Counted from the first letter of the stretch, positions 23,906 through 32,061 are shown. The stretch is DNA of 42,670 bases from Nitrososphaerales archaeon (GCA_023256355.1 JAGDXJ010000007.1:1-42670), one strand, 5' to 3'. Notes: a model not told the origin generated them from the sequence alone. A program made the numbers and translations.

Positions 23906-24537
23906 ACAGTTATCACCTTTGAAGCGTTTTTAAATGCATCATAAATTGCAAAAGCCATTGACATGTCAGTTGAAGTCATTCCAAATGTTTTTGTCCAAGC
24001 ATCCTTGATTCCTGCCAAGCTTATTATGTTTTTTATGTGAGGTGCCGCGACTATGCCCAAGCCTCTAGGAGCGGGATATATTATAATCTTGACGCTTCCT
24101 GTTTTGCCTTCTAATACATAAGGGACAGAATGAGGCTGGCCACATCTGCATTCCCAGCTTCCGCATCCTAGCGGTACCGGTATTATGCTAAGAAGAGCAT
24201 TTCTGATGGCTTTATCCATTGCGGTCCTTGTATTCATGGATTTAGCATGCCCAACTCCAAACCATCCACTCTGATCCCCCAGCGCCACTAATGCCCTGAA
24301 CCTTGTCTTTTCTCCTGCGTCCGTCTGTTTCTGAACAACTCTTACGCCAACCAGCAAGGTTTTTAAATTAGGAAGCAGCGTCTGCACTATTTCTGGTTCT
24401 TTTATTTTATACCCAAGCTCAAAGATTTCCTTTAAATTCGTTATCTTCCCATCTTTAACTAGCTGTCCTAGAGTTGTTTTCGGTACCCACTCTCTTACTT
24501 GTTCTTGATTTTCTGACGATTGAGCTTGTTCGCTCAT
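23902..24537 (-). CDS. rps5: 30S ribosomal protein S5 (uS5)
   Basis: The 211-residue protein is the archaeal/eukaryotic S2 type of uS5. It has the double-stranded-RNA-binding-like N-terminal domain with RVVQKQTDAGEKTRFRALVA and GVGHAKSMNTRTAM, and the C-terminal PAPRGLGIVAAPHIKNIISLAGI segment involved in translational accuracy. An internal CGSWECRCGQPHSVP segment typical of archaeal S5 is present. It overlaps L18 and L30 by four bases each. Confidence 0.97.
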   Translation of the reverse strand: MSEQAQSSENQEQVREWVPKTTLGQLVKDGKITNLKEIFELGYKIKEPEIVQTLLPNLKTLLVGVRVVQKQTDAGEKTRFRALVALGDQSGWFGVGHAKSMNTRTAMDKAIRNALLSIIPVPLGCGSWECRCGQPHSVPYVLEGKTGSVKIIIYPAPRGLGIVAAPHIKNIISLAGIKDAWTKTFGMTSTDMSMAFAIYDAFKNASKVITV

Positions 24538-25088
24538 TTAATTTCTCCCTCCATTATTTTTTTCTTTATGCTTTCAAAAACCTCAGAAAGATTTTCTATC
24601 TCTTTCATAACTCTTGCGAACTGAGGGCCTGAATACCCGCTTTCCAAAAGTTTTTTTGCATAACCAACAATCTGTTCGCCTTTTATTATACCTTCATCTG
24701 GAAAGATTTCCTCATCTACCCTTACTTTTAAACCAGCGTCAGTTACACCCTTGAGAAAAGCTGTTGCTTTCGATTTTGCTATAAAATTTCTAACCCCCGA
24801 ATAATATATAGCTTCTTCTATGCCGTTTGCAACAGCCCTTTTTCCCAGCAAAAGGCCAACCAGGTATGCTGCAGGATAATTTTTTCTGCTAAATTTCCAG
24901 CCTAATTTTTCAAGCTCTTTGGAATTAGCCTGAACGACGGTTATATCTCCTTTTTTTGTCGGTCTGATTATATGCGCCCAGATATTCTTGTTGGATTTAA
25001 ACATATAAACCAGAGGTAACCTGGAAACTAGGGCCTTCTTTCTCTTCTTATAATCAGTTTTAAACTGTAATCTTCTTTTAAACGTCAT
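24534..25088 (-). CDS. rpl18: 50S ribosomal protein L18 (uL18)
   Basis: The 184-residue protein binds 5S rRNA. It starts with the basic FKRRLQFKTDYKKRKKAL region typical of archaeal L18/L5e and contains AYLVGLLLGKRAVANGIEEA in the core. A C-terminal helical extension (FARVMKEIENLSEVFESIKK) is longer than in bacteria. Four-base overlaps link it to L19e and S5. Confidence 0.95.
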   Translation of the reverse strand: MTFKRRLQFKTDYKKRKKALVSRLPLVYMFKSNKNIWAHIIRPTKKGDITVVQANSKELEKLGWKFSRKNYPAAYLVGLLLGKRAVANGIEEAIYYSGVRNFIAKSKATAFLKGVTDAGLKVRVDEEIFPDEGIIKGEQIVGYAKKLLESGYSGPQFARVMKEIENLSEVFESIKKKIMEGEIK

Positions 25089-25489
25089 TGTTTACCACCC
25101 AAATACTCCTTAAGCCTCGCAATAGTTCTGATTTCTCCCCCTTTAATCTTTCTGTAAGCTTCCCAATATTTATCATTCGTTATCTGCCCTTTAACCGCTC
25201 TCAAATAGTTCCTTAAAGCCCTAACTTGTCTTACCCATCTCTCTTTTTTACCCATCCTGGCTGTCTTTTTACCTTTCCTGCTTCCGTACCCTCTTCGTTT
25301 TACTTCCTTTTTTGTTGTCTGCCCTTTAACCGATAAAATTGATATTGCTCCATCTTTTATCAGGGATCTGAGTTCCTGCTTTGTTACTGCGTCTTCAATG
25401 TCTGTAATCCTTTCATGGTTAAACCTAACCCTGCCTTTTCCAACTCCAAGCATCTTTGCAATTATTTCTTTTTTCTTTTCAAGGTTCAT
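25085..25489 (-). CDS. rpl19e: 50S ribosomal protein L19e (eL19)
   Basis: The 134-residue protein has no bacterial homologue. It carries the N-terminal helical domain (KEIIAKMLGVGKGRVRFNHE), a basic middle part with RRGYGSRKGKKTARMGKKER that penetrates rRNA, and a C-terminal helical part with YWEAYRKIKGGEI. Its presence between L32e and L18 is diagnostic of an archaeal ribosomal operon. Confidence 0.96.
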   Translation of the reverse strand: MNLEKKKEIIAKMLGVGKGRVRFNHERITDIEDAVTKQELRSLIKDGAISILSVKGQTTKKEVKRRGYGSRKGKKTARMGKKERWVRQVRALRNYLRAVKGQITNDKYWEAYRKIKGGEIRTIARLKEYLGGKQ

Positions 25490-25490
25490 T

Positions 25491-25853
25491 TTAAGGCTTC
25501 ACCTCTGATGGTGCGTTAAGCACTCTTAACCCTCTTTTTCTGGCTTCCTTTAGTATTTCAAGCTTTTTCTTTAACCCCAATTTTCCTGAAATTCTTACTG
25601 CATGTTTGGATGGGTTTAACGGCTCCAGATCTTTTACACTACAAACCAAGATCTCGACCAAACCTGATGGATGTAAACCCCTGACTTTTTTAGATTTCCT
25701 GTAACCTATCTTAACTATGGGGGGCCATCCCTTAAACTGTAGCCTCATCTTGTTATCTATGCCTTTTGGCTTCCTCCAGTTTTGCCTTATTCTCTTATAT
25801 CTCCAGCTCTCTTCTCTCTTAAATTCTGGTATCTTTTTGTCAGGATCTTTCAT
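25491..25853 (-). CDS. rpl32e: 50S ribosomal protein L32e (eL32)
   Basis: The 120-residue protein shows the eL32 hallmarks SWRYKRIRQNWRKPKGIDNK and GYRKSKKVRGLHPSGL, with a C-terminal Rossmann-like half. I chose the ATG at 25853: GGGGTG stands about eight bases upstream, whereas the ATG five codons earlier gives an unusual MGCIF extension. It overlaps the L6 end by 14 bases and is one base from L19e. Confidence 0.95.
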   Translation of the reverse strand: MKDPDKKIPEFKREESWRYKRIRQNWRKPKGIDNKMRLQFKGWPPIVKIGYRKSKKVRGLHPSGLVEILVCSVKDLEPLNPSKHAVRISGKLGLKKKLEILKEARKRGLRVLNAPSEVKP

Positions 25854-26391
25854 AAATATACACCCCATCTAAAAAGACCCTCGGGTCTTTATACTTTATT
25901 TTTGTCGCGTTCTCTATGTTTCCGGCCGTTTGTCCAACAGCTTCTTTACATGGCCCTTCGACTATTATGTCATCTCCTTCAACAGAAACTTTTGTATTAG
26001 AACCAACTATCTTTGCAAAACGCGGGAACCTTTCTCCTATAAAATTATCAATCCTTACTCTGTCTTTTTCAACTTTTACCTGAATCGGAAAGTGAGAATA
26101 AACTATTTTTAGCCTGTATACATAGTTTTTCTGAACGCCTTCGATTAAATTTTTGATGTGTTTTACGACTGACCTTGCTACCGCGTAATAATCTTTTCTC
26201 TTTTTCACGCTTGAAACTATGATTTTATCTGCATTTACCTCGATGTTAACCTTCATCTTCGAAAAATCTTTTTCGCATTCTCCTTTCGGTCCCTTTACTT
26301 TTAACGTTTTGTTTTCTAATTTTACACTGACCCCTTTTGGGATCTGAATTTCTTCTGAATATAAAACCTGTTTAACAGTTTCAGTAGACAT
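25840..26391 (-). CDS. rpl6: 50S ribosomal protein L6 (uL6)
   Basis: The 183-residue protein has two tandem L6 domains that bind 23S rRNA near the sarcin-ricin loop. Visible are the opening IQIPKGVSVKLENKTLKVKG strand pair and the second-domain VRIDNFIGERFPRFAKI, then the archaeal end KDPRVFLDGVYIYER. Its ATG lies 11 bases inside the S8 gene. Confidence 0.96.
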   Translation of the reverse strand: MSTETVKQVLYSEEIQIPKGVSVKLENKTLKVKGPKGECEKDFSKMKVNIEVNADKIIVSSVKKRKDYYAVARSVVKHIKNLIEGVQKNYVYRLKIVYSHFPIQVKVEKDRVRIDNFIGERFPRFAKIVGSNTKVSVEGDDIIVEGPCKEAVGQTAGNIENATKIKYKDPRVFLDGVYIYERS

Positions 26392-26773
26392 ATCCCAACA
26401 ACCTACCTCCTATCTTCTTTTCTTGGGCTTCAATATGGCTCATTATGCCCTGGTTTGTTGACACTATCAGTATTCCCACACCAACTGCTGGCAAATACTT
26501 TCTTTCCCAATTTCCGATCTGGTCCCACGTTACAGGGTACCTTGGCTTAACCGCTCCGCAGCTGTTAATTCTTCCCAGAAGCTGAACCTTAAGCTTGGGC
26601 ATTATCCTGTCGTCTATGAGCTCGAATTCTCCTATATAACCATACCTTTGCATGACTTTCAGCGTATTCATCAGAAGCTTTGAAGCCGGCATAACATAAC
26701 ATTCTCTTTTGTTTCTTTTCTCGTTCTCAAGTATCGTGTTAAAAAGGTTTGCGACAAGGTCTTTTGCTGGCAA
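26381..26773 (-). CDS. rps8: 30S ribosomal protein S8 (uS8)
   Basis: The 130-residue protein is the archaeal/eukaryotic S15a type. It binds the central domain of 16S rRNA through its N-terminal (LVANLFNTILENEKR, PASKLLMNTLKVMQRYGYIG) and C-terminal (GILIVSTNQGIMSHIEAQEK) parts. The STNQGIMSH motif is the family signature (STSxGIMxH). It starts ten bases after the S14 stop. Confidence 0.96.
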   Translation of the reverse strand: MPAKDLVANLFNTILENEKRNKRECYVMPASKLLMNTLKVMQRYGYIGEFELIDDRIMPKLKVQLLGRINSCGAVKPRYPVTWDQIGNWERKYLPAVGVGILIVSTNQGIMSHIEAQEKKIGGRLLGYVY

Positions 26774-26783
26774 TTTTTCTCAC

Positions 26784-26963
26784 CTAATTATACTTTTTAA
26801 ACCCTAACTGAGGCGCGACCTCTCTAAAACACTGCCTGCATAACATCAGACCATATTTCTGAATTACTGGTCCATACTGGCCGCACCTAACACAAGCTCT
26901 AGACCCTTTACCGTACTTTCTGGGTTTTCCGCTTCTGATTTTTCCAAAAGTATACTTGCCCAT
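26784..26963 (-). CDS. rps14: 30S ribosomal protein S14, zinc type (uS14)
   Basis: This 59-residue gene fills the gap between L5 and S8, exactly where archaea encode S14. The product has the zinc-binding pairs CVRCG and CRQCF, with [15 protein letters not shown] between and after them, and ends in a basic LGFKKYN. Its N-terminus ([20 protein letters not shown]) and overall length resemble crenarchaeal/TACK S14 more than the shorter Thermoplasma form. Its ATG shares one base with the L5 stop (TAATG). Confidence 0.95.
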   Translation of the reverse strand: MGKYTFGKIRSGKPRKYGKGSRACVRCGQYGPVIQKYGLMLCRQCFREVAPQLGFKKYN

Positions 26964-27487
26964 TATACCAAATTCACCCCTATACTCCTATAAAACTCTA
27001 TTGCTTCTTCTTTTGTTATCCTGTGTTCCTTGCCTACGCTTGATTTGCACCTTTTTCGTCTTTGAACTCTATAACCGGGCCTTGCTAGGCTTACTATTAC
27101 GTCTAATCCAAATATACCAATTTCAGGGTTATATTTTATGCCTGGAATGTCTATGTGTTCTTTTATTCCGAATGCCAGGTTACCCGATTCATCAACTGAA
27201 GATACAGGCACAGCGTTGCCCCTTGCAGCAAGAACCTTCTGCAAAATTTCCAAAGCCTTTTTCTTCCTAAGCGTTACCATAACCGCTATTTTTTCACCCC
27301 TGTGTATTCCAAAATCTCTTATAGTTCTTTTTGCTTTTCTTTCAGAAGGTTCCTGTTCAGCTATTTCTTGCAGTATTCTTTTTGCTTTTTCTAACTTTTC
27401 TCCAGCCTGCCCTACTCCAATGTGGAGTATCACTTTATCTATGTATATCCTCTTCATCACGTTAGGTTCTTTAGACTGTTCCATCAT
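26963..27487 (-). CDS. rpl5: 50S ribosomal protein L5 (uL5)
   Basis: The 174-residue protein contacts 5S rRNA and the P-site tRNA. Family segments are [40 protein letters not shown] and the end region [20 protein letters not shown] followed by basic RRRKR. The end overlaps S14 by one base and the start overlaps S4e by four. A start ten codons downstream (MKRIYIDK) is also possible, as the first residues look non-conserved. Confidence 0.95.
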   Translation of the reverse strand: MMEQSKEPNVMKRIYIDKVILHIGVGQAGEKLEKAKRILQEIAEQEPSERKAKRTIRDFGIHRGEKIAVMVTLRKKKALEILQKVLAARGNAVPVSSVDESGNLAFGIKEHIDIPGIKYNPEIGIFGLDVIVSLARPGYRVQRRKRCKSSVGKEHRITKEEAIEFYRSIGVNLV

Positions 27488-28212
27488 GATTCAACACCCA
27501 GCTTTATGGCCGGCTTCTCTTTGCCAACCACAACAATGTAATCTTTCGTAACTGTAACGGCTTCATCCCCTTTAATCAACCTTACAGTAGCTATTCTGCT
27601 GTATGTGCTCGGGATAACCTCATCTATTTTTCCGATTATTCCAACCCTTCTACCTCTGTAAACCAGACCAATGTTTCCTTTTTCTAACTTAAACACGTCA
27701 ATTACCTTATTTTCTGCAAGGTTTACCAGCAGCGAGTCGCCGGTTTTTATGCTTTCATCGTCAAGGAGGTAGCTGCTTGAATCATGCCCCACGTACTGCA
27801 CTTTTCCACTTTTTACTTTAATCTTCTTTACGACCTTTACTATTTTCAGGTCTTTTTCCTGTTTATCAATCTGTACGGGATAAAGCTCTTTACCGTTTGA
27901 TGGAACAAGCCTGTAATAAATTTCCGTATCCTTTATGTTTATTACATCAAAAAGGCCTATCGGAAACTGATGATCCTTAACGGTCTTGTTGTTTACTCTT
28001 AACATTCCCATCCTCAAGCCTTTTTTCGCTTCCCATGCAGTTCTGGCGAAGCCAAGCACATCCCTTAACAAAGTTACCGGGTCGTAAGCAAGTAATTTTG
28101 GATGCGGACCCGGCCCGGCGTTTGTCGCGAAAACGTACTCTTTCTTAGGAGCCTCATAAAACGGAGGTAAAACCTCCCTTTTTCTAACGGTTGAACCGCC
28201 TTTCTTAGCCAA
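27484..28212 (-). CDS. rps4e: 30S ribosomal protein S4e (eS4)
   Basis: The 242-residue protein is restricted to archaea and eukaryotes. It has an S4-like RNA-binding domain near residues 40-100 (PVTLLRDVLGFARTAWEAKK, VNNKTVKDHQFPIGLFDVI), a central beta domain, and a C-terminal KOW-like GLVYRGRRVGIIGKIDEVI part. Overlaps with L24 (8 bases) and L5 (4 bases) fit the operon. Confidence 0.96.
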   Translation of the reverse strand: MAKKGGSTVRKREVLPPFYEAPKKEYVFATNAGPGPHPKLLAYDPVTLLRDVLGFARTAWEAKKGLRMGMLRVNNKTVKDHQFPIGLFDVINIKDTEIYYRLVPSNGKELYPVQIDKQEKDLKIVKVVKKIKVKSGKVQYVGHDSSSYLLDDESIKTGDSLLVNLAENKVIDVFKLEKGNIGLVYRGRRVGIIGKIDEVIPSTYSRIATVRLIKGDEAVTVTKDYIVVVGKEKPAIKLGVES

Positions 28213-28567
28213 CTTGATTCACCTGATTTTCAGCTTTTCCCTCAATTTCTTCCTTTCTTTTCTTATCTTCAAGGTTAAGCTCAACGATCATCACTTTTGA
28301 CGGATGAACTTTTACGGGTACTTCTTGCCCGTTAACCTTCTTCCTCATCAACCCTTCCACTGCAATCCTTCCCAAATCAGGAAATACGTCTGTCACTTTA
28401 CCCTGTACACCTTTATAATCTCCCCTCATTACTTTTACTGTATCTCCAACCCTTACCCTAATTGACCTAAATCCGTACTTTTTTCTTAACTCTTCTGACA
28501 GGTTTGCCCTGAGCACTTTATTCTTGTCAAGCCAGTCAGCGTTTTTTAAAATATCTTTAATCTTCAT
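28205..28567 (-). CDS. rpl24: 50S ribosomal protein L24 (uL24)
   Basis: The 120-residue protein carries a KOW motif (VRVGDTVKVMRGDYKGVQGK) and the archaeal/eukaryotic L26-type N-terminal extension with RANLSEELRKKYGFRSIRVR. It helps nucleate assembly of the large subunit and lies near the exit tunnel. The C-terminal tail is acidic and Glu/Lys-rich. It starts seven bases after L14. Confidence 0.95.
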   Translation of the reverse strand: MKIKDILKNADWLDKNKVLRANLSEELRKKYGFRSIRVRVGDTVKVMRGDYKGVQGKVTDVFPDLGRIAVEGLMRKKVNGQEVPVKVHPSKVMIVELNLEDKKRKEEIEGKAENQVNQVG

Positions 28568-28574
28568 TTTAACA

Positions 28575-29009
28575 TCACACTATTGAGTACGCTATGTTCG
28601 CTATTCTTGGCCATTTTTCAGCAGCCTCCATAGCAACTGGACCTCTTATTTCTGTTCCCTTTAGCTCTCCCTCTGGAGTTATAAGTACAGCTGCGTTATC
28701 TTCAAAACTGATCCTGTCTCCGCTCAACCTTTTTACTGGATATTTCTGCCTGACTATTACGGCATGAAATATCTGTTTTCTGACCTCAGGCGTGCCTACT
28801 CTGACGACCACAACAACCTCATCGCCTACAGAAGCAGACGGTATTCTTTTCAATCTGCCTTTATAACCTATTACCTGTATAAGTTTTAGCTTTTTTGCGC
28901 CCGTGTTATCTGCACAGTTAATAACTGCAGGTACAGGTATTGACTTTGTTATATGCGGTTTGTATTCTTCTACCCCTTTTGCTGAAACCGCTCTAGTCTT
29001 TTCAGGCAC
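28575..29009 (-). CDS. rpl14: 50S ribosomal protein L14 (uL14)
   Basis: The 144-residue protein forms part of the subunit interface. Signatures are VINCADNTGAKKLKLIQV, VIVRQKYPVKRLSGDRISFE and the ending GPVAMEAAEKWPRIANIA. The extended N-terminus and VRVGTPEVRKQIFHAVIVRQ wording resemble crenarchaeal/TACK L14. It overlaps S17 by eight bases. Confidence 0.96.
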   Translation of the reverse strand: MPEKTRAVSAKGVEEYKPHITKSIPVPAVINCADNTGAKKLKLIQVIGYKGRLKRIPSASVGDEVVVVVRVGTPEVRKQIFHAVIVRQKYPVKRLSGDRISFEDNAAVLITPEGELKGTEIRGPVAMEAAEKWPRIANIAYSIV

Positions 29010-29355
29010 CTGTTTTCACCTCACCAAGAACAACATGCGCTATGTTTTTTCCAAGAGGTCTTGTTTCTGCTATCGCAACGGTGCTTCCTTCTTTAATTTC
29101 AACACAAGGTGGAACGCGCGCGTGTATCTTTCCTCTTCTTCTTTCATACCTCATGTACTTAGGCACATAAAAGAAATATTCTATCTCTACAACTGCAGCT
29201 TTTTTCATTTTATAGCTTACAACTTTACCTACCCGTACTTTACCCCTTATCTTAAGGTTGCCATGATAAGGACACAGCGGATCATGACACTTTGATGCTG
29301 GCTGTGCTATCTTTAAATTTATACCCTGCATCATTTTGGATCTAACCTCTCCCAT
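29002..29355 (-). CDS. rps17: 30S ribosomal protein S17 (uS17)
   Basis: The 117-residue protein is the archaeal/eukaryotic S11 type, longer than bacterial S17. It has CHDPLCPYHGNLKIRGKVR near the N-terminus, then KYMRYERRRGKIHARVPPC in the OB fold, and IAETRPLGKNIAHVVL near the end. The start lies 25 bases inside the preceding RNase P gene. Confidence 0.95.
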   Translation of the reverse strand: MGEVRSKMMQGINLKIAQPASKCHDPLCPYHGNLKIRGKVRVGKVVSYKMKKAAVVEIEYFFYVPKYMRYERRRGKIHARVPPCVEIKEGSTVAIAETRPLGKNIAHVVLGEVKTGA

Positions 29356-29537
29356 ATTCTACCCAACAAATCCTCCCCAACGTAAATTTTTTTATTGCTT
29401 ATAAAGTAATTCCCCTTTTTGGGAACTATCTTAATTGTATCTTTTGTTTTAATGTAAAACGTGTTTCTTGTCTCGTACACAACGTAACCTTTTATTTTCT
29501 TACCCTTTACCACCAGAACGTCCCCTATGTTTATCAT
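29331..29537 (-). CDS. rnp1: RNase P protein component 1 (Rpp29/Pop4)
   Basis: This 68-residue protein is the archaeal Rpp29 subunit of RNase P, which matures tRNA 5' ends. It is a small Sm-like barrel: VLVVKGKKIKGYVVYETRNT, FYIKTKDTIKIVPKKGNYFI and a C-terminal GRIWERLDP helix start, all typical. It is shorter than many homologues (about 90-130 residues) because the flexible N-terminal tail is missing. Location between L29 and S17 is the standard archaeal order. It overlaps L29 by four bases. Confidence 0.9.
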   Translation of the reverse strand: MINIGDVLVVKGKKIKGYVVYETRNTFYIKTKDTIKIVPKKGNYFISNKKIYVGEDLLGRIWERLDPK

Positions 29538-29731
29538 TTCTTCTGTTGCCTCCTTTTCATTTCGGTCAAAATTCTTGCTATGTTTCTTTTAACTGACTTT
29601 ATGCTCCCTGATTCTTTTCCTAGCATTCTCATCTTCTTTAGGTTGTTTAACCTGAGAATTTCCTTCTGCGCTTCGGACAGCGTTTTCCTTAACTCTTCAT
29701 CACTGAGTTTGCTGACCTTTATTTTCTTCAT
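29534..29731 (-). CDS. rpl29: 50S ribosomal protein L29 (uL29)
   Basis: The 65-residue helical-hairpin protein sits near the tunnel exit and helps dock SRP. It has the family pattern LSDEELRKTLSEAQKEILRL and KSVKRNIARILTEMKRRQ. The ATG at 29731 is chosen because GGTGAT lies directly upstream; another ATG three codons earlier lacks this spacing. It begins inside the 3' end of S3 (32-base overlap). Confidence 0.94.
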   Translation of the reverse strand: MKKIKVSKLSDEELRKTLSEAQKEILRLNNLKKMRMLGKESGSIKSVKRNIARILTEMKRRQQKK

Positions 29732-30326
29732 TTTTATCACCTTTTAACTTAAAATCTTCTAATACTGGAGATTTATAAGCTACTGTTACCTTTATGCCGT
29801 AAAGCCCCATCTTAAGCAGCACGTGCTCCACGGCTGTCCTTGTAGCAGCTTCCCTCGGGTAACCGCTTTTTGGAAGTATTCCAGCCCTAAATTTCTGGAA
29901 CGATGCTCTTTCGCTTCTTATCTTGCCCTGCAGCTTGATTTCAATCCCAAGCGCACCAGCAGCTATGGCTTCATTCATTGCTATAGTTGCAGCCCTTCTG
30001 AAGTTAACCCCTTTTTGATATGCGTTTGAAAGCCTTAAAGCTATAGCCTTAGGGTCTAAAGCTGGACTCTGGACTTCTGCCGCGTTTATTGAGACTTCCT
30101 TTAGCCCTATTTCTTTTGATATATCTTCCATAAGGTTACGAACGTTGTTTCCATGCAACCCTATTACCAGTCCTGGCCTGAGAGCCAGTATGTTTAGCCT
30201 TGTTCCCAGTGGGCTGCTTTCAAGGTTCATGTCTACAAAACCTGCCTGTTTTAACTTTTTGTCAAGATACTCTCTTAGCATCATGCTCTGCTTTTTTGAT
30301 TCTAAAATATTCTTATAGTAAACCAT
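29700..30326 (-). CDS. rps3: 30S ribosomal protein S3 (uS3)
   Basis: The 208-residue protein has an N-terminal KH domain with the RNA-binding loop GLVIGLHGNNVRNL near residues 54-67, followed by the S3 C-terminal domain (RRAATIAMNEAIAAGALGIE, KLQGKIRSERASFQKF). It lines the mRNA entry channel. It starts two bases after the L22 stop. The Lys/Glu/Gln tail is poorly conserved and overlaps L29. Confidence 0.97.
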   Translation of the reverse strand: MVYYKNILESKKQSMMLREYLDKKLKQAGFVDMNLESSPLGTRLNILALRPGLVIGLHGNNVRNLMEDISKEIGLKEVSINAAEVQSPALDPKAIALRLSNAYQKGVNFRRAATIAMNEAIAAGALGIEIKLQGKIRSERASFQKFRAGILPKSGYPREAATRTAVEHVLLKMGLYGIKVTVAYKSPVLEDFKLKGDKNEENKGQQTQ

Positions 30327-30328
30327 TT

Positions 30329-30787
30329 TTATACAACCCTCGCAATAGCTTCAATATGAACATAAACGTGCATCTTGGGCGACCTTCTACCGAACGCACG
30401 GGGAATAAACCTTTCGAGCTTTCTTCCTGGATACGCTGAAGCGTGAATTATTATAAGCCTGCTAACGTCCAAGCCTTTATAAAGAGCGTTTGATTCTAAA
30501 TTTTCTAAAAGCTTTAAGAAATATTTAGCGGCTTTAACAGGATACCTTCCCGCATAAAATCCTTCTACGTTGTGATGACCAACCTTGCTGTGGTATCTTT
30601 TGAAAGGAACTATCCTTCTTTTTTCGATTACTTCCTGCAAAACCTGTTTAGCTCTGTCCAAGCTCATCCCTTTTATATAATTAGCTACTTCTCTAGCTTC
30701 CTTAGGGCTAACATCAACTTCCCTAAGGCTTCCCCTAACGTCCGAAACCTCATTATATTGAATAAACGAATATCCGAACTCTGGCAT
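30329..30787 (-). CDS. rpl22: 50S ribosomal protein L22 (uL22)
   Basis: The 152-residue protein has the L22 fold with a beta-hairpin that reaches into the exit tunnel. Visible are VSPKEAREVANYIKGMSLDR, IVPFKRYHSKVGHH and IPRAFGRRSPKMHVYVHIEA. It is the first gene of this operon segment. In most archaea uS19 and L2 lie directly upstream, but no such gene is present here. GGAAGG stands just before the ATG, and possible TATA boxes lie 40-50 bases upstream. Confidence 0.96.
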   Translation of the reverse strand: MPEFGYSFIQYNEVSDVRGSLREVDVSPKEAREVANYIKGMSLDRAKQVLQEVIEKRRIVPFKRYHSKVGHHNVEGFYAGRYPVKAAKYFLKLLENLESNALYKGLDVSRLIIIHASAYPGRKLERFIPRAFGRRSPKMHVYVHIEAIARVV

Positions 30788-30828
30788 TTGCCTTCCATGT
30801 ATTTACGTAATTAATTTAAAAACTTTCC

Positions 30829-30838
30829 CTTATAACTT
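30829..30838 (-). promoter_or_regulatory. TATA box for the ribosomal operon
   Basis: On the minus strand the sequence is AAGTTATAAG, about 45-50 bases before the L22 ATG. That would put the transcript start about 25 bases before the ATG and leave the GGAAGG ribosome site in the leader. A second candidate, TTTTTAAA, lies closer to the gene but would give almost no leader. This implies that L22 and downstream genes have their own promoter. Confidence 0.4.
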
Positions 30839-30984
30839 TACGCGCATACAACCAAGCAAGGGCTGTATTTTTTAACACGCTTTTTACAGATAAATCTAAA
30901 TAATAATTTTTAAAATTTTATGTTCAAATAATAAAGTATAATTTAGTTACCGTAGTATTAATAAAGTGTTTGGCTTTGGCCATT

Positions 30985-31215
30985 ATGAAAGTGGAGTTCA
31001 CCAGGACAAGCCTGTCGTTCTACCTCACTTTTTCAAGGAACCTCCTTCTGACCTCCCACTGAGGGAGGAGCTTCAACCTAGCCTTAGTGCTGCTCCAAGG
31101 TTGGAAGGGACAGCGGAGATGTGAGCCTTGTGCAGTTGAGCTCGAAGGAGTCCCATGACTCACCTATTGTTAAGCTTGGTATGCGGGCGAGGACTAAGCC
31201 CTACGCTCTATCATG
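30985..31215 (+). other. GC-rich structured island, possible TnpB/omega-RNA relic
   Basis: Within 800 bases of AT-rich DNA upstream of L22, this stretch is clearly richer in G+C and can fold. CCTCCC/GGGAGG at 31053-31069 makes a 6-bp hairpin, and CAACCT/AGGTTG arms follow. No long open frame is present, but short plus-strand segments resemble the tail of IS200/IS605-type TnpB proteins: FNLALVLLQGWKGQRRCEPC then AVELEGVP before a stop, and in another frame IVKLGMRARTKPYALS. I therefore favour the decayed 3' end of a TnpB gene, where an omega RNA would lie. An independent structural RNA remains possible. The 10-mer ACCTCACTTT occurs at 31022 and again at 31370. Confidence 0.35.
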
Positions 31216-31608
31216 ATTAAAGATAAGATGATTGAAATTAAAGTTAGGGCAAACAGTATGCTTCACTATATAGATAAGATGTCACTTCGCTATCAAAATA
31301 CAAAGCTAGAAGATAATGGGTTGATATGATTCTCTTAGGCTAGCTTACTGAGGATGATAGCTGTAGCCGACCTCACTTTCTGATAAATAGGAGTCCTAAA
31401 AGATCATCTTTATTCCAAAAATTGATTGCCGAAACTTAATTATTTTATAAAATCAAATTTCTGAATCTTTAATATTTAGTTAAAAGCTATATAGTATAAT
31501 TTGTCTATAATTTTATTAAGTATGAGAATATAAAAATTTAAGGTTCCACAAAGGAACTCGGTTCCGGTATCGAACTGTAAAACTATTCGACCTTAAACCC
31601 AGAACAAA
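31216..31608. other. AT-rich spacer with no clear gene
   Basis: No convincing open frame or RNA gene is visible on either strand. The stretch contains a short hairpin (GTTCC/GGAAC around 31543-31556) followed by another GGTTCC, and the second copy of ACCTCACTTT at 31370. Composition falls back to strongly AT-rich, unlike the island on its left. Confidence 0.5.
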
Positions 31609-31668
31609 TTGTTATTGAAAATAAATTTATACTTGCATTATTTATTATATTTAGTGAAGGGGAAACAT

Positions 31669-32061
31669 TTGACCCATTTTGATGAATATAAAACTCTTAT
31701 CGAAAGATCAAAAAGATTTTATGAAACTGCTCTAATTCAAATAGATAGAGAATATTATGATTTGGCAGCATTTAGCTTAGAGCAAAGCTTACAGCTTTTT
31801 TTAAAAGCAGCACTCCTTAAACAAGGGCTGGAATATCCTAGAATTCATAGTATTAGAAGACTTTTAGAACTTATATATGAAGTTACAGGAAAGGAAGAAG
31901 TAAAGAATGTTTTGCAAAAGTTTTTAATAGAGCTCGCGCTTCTAGAGGATGTATACATAACTTCTAGATATATTGCTAGGGAATATAGAAAAGAAGAGGT
32001 ATTTAAAATTAAGGAAGCGGTTGATGAGGTGTTTATGGTTGTCAGAAAGGTTATTAATTGA
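31669..32061 (+). CDS. HEPN-domain protein, toxin of an MNT/HEPN pair
   Basis: The 130-residue all-helical protein matches HEPN partners of minimal nucleotidyltransferases: YETALIQIDREYYDLAAFSL, EQSLQLFLKAALLKQGLEYP and a following HSIRRLLELI stretch. HEPN proteins of this class act as RNases or bind nucleotides and are neutralised by the adjacent MNT enzyme. The start is TTG at 31669, because GAAGGGG stands just upstream; an ATG 20 codons earlier would add a non-conserved hydrophobic extension. The next gene begins inside this one, so the two are coupled. Confidence 0.75.
   Translation: MTHFDEYKTLIERSKRFYETALIQIDREYYDLAAFSLEQSLQLFLKAALLKQGLEYPRIHSIRRLLELIYEVTGKEEVKNVLQKFLIELALLEDVYITSRYIAREYRKEEVFKIKEAVDEVFMVVRKVIN

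Noticed and set aside
31330-31385. Box C/D small RNA (GATGATA ... CTGA)
   Set aside because: The boxes are imperfect and the guide spacing is about 20 nt rather than the usual 12 or so in archaea, so chance is more likely.
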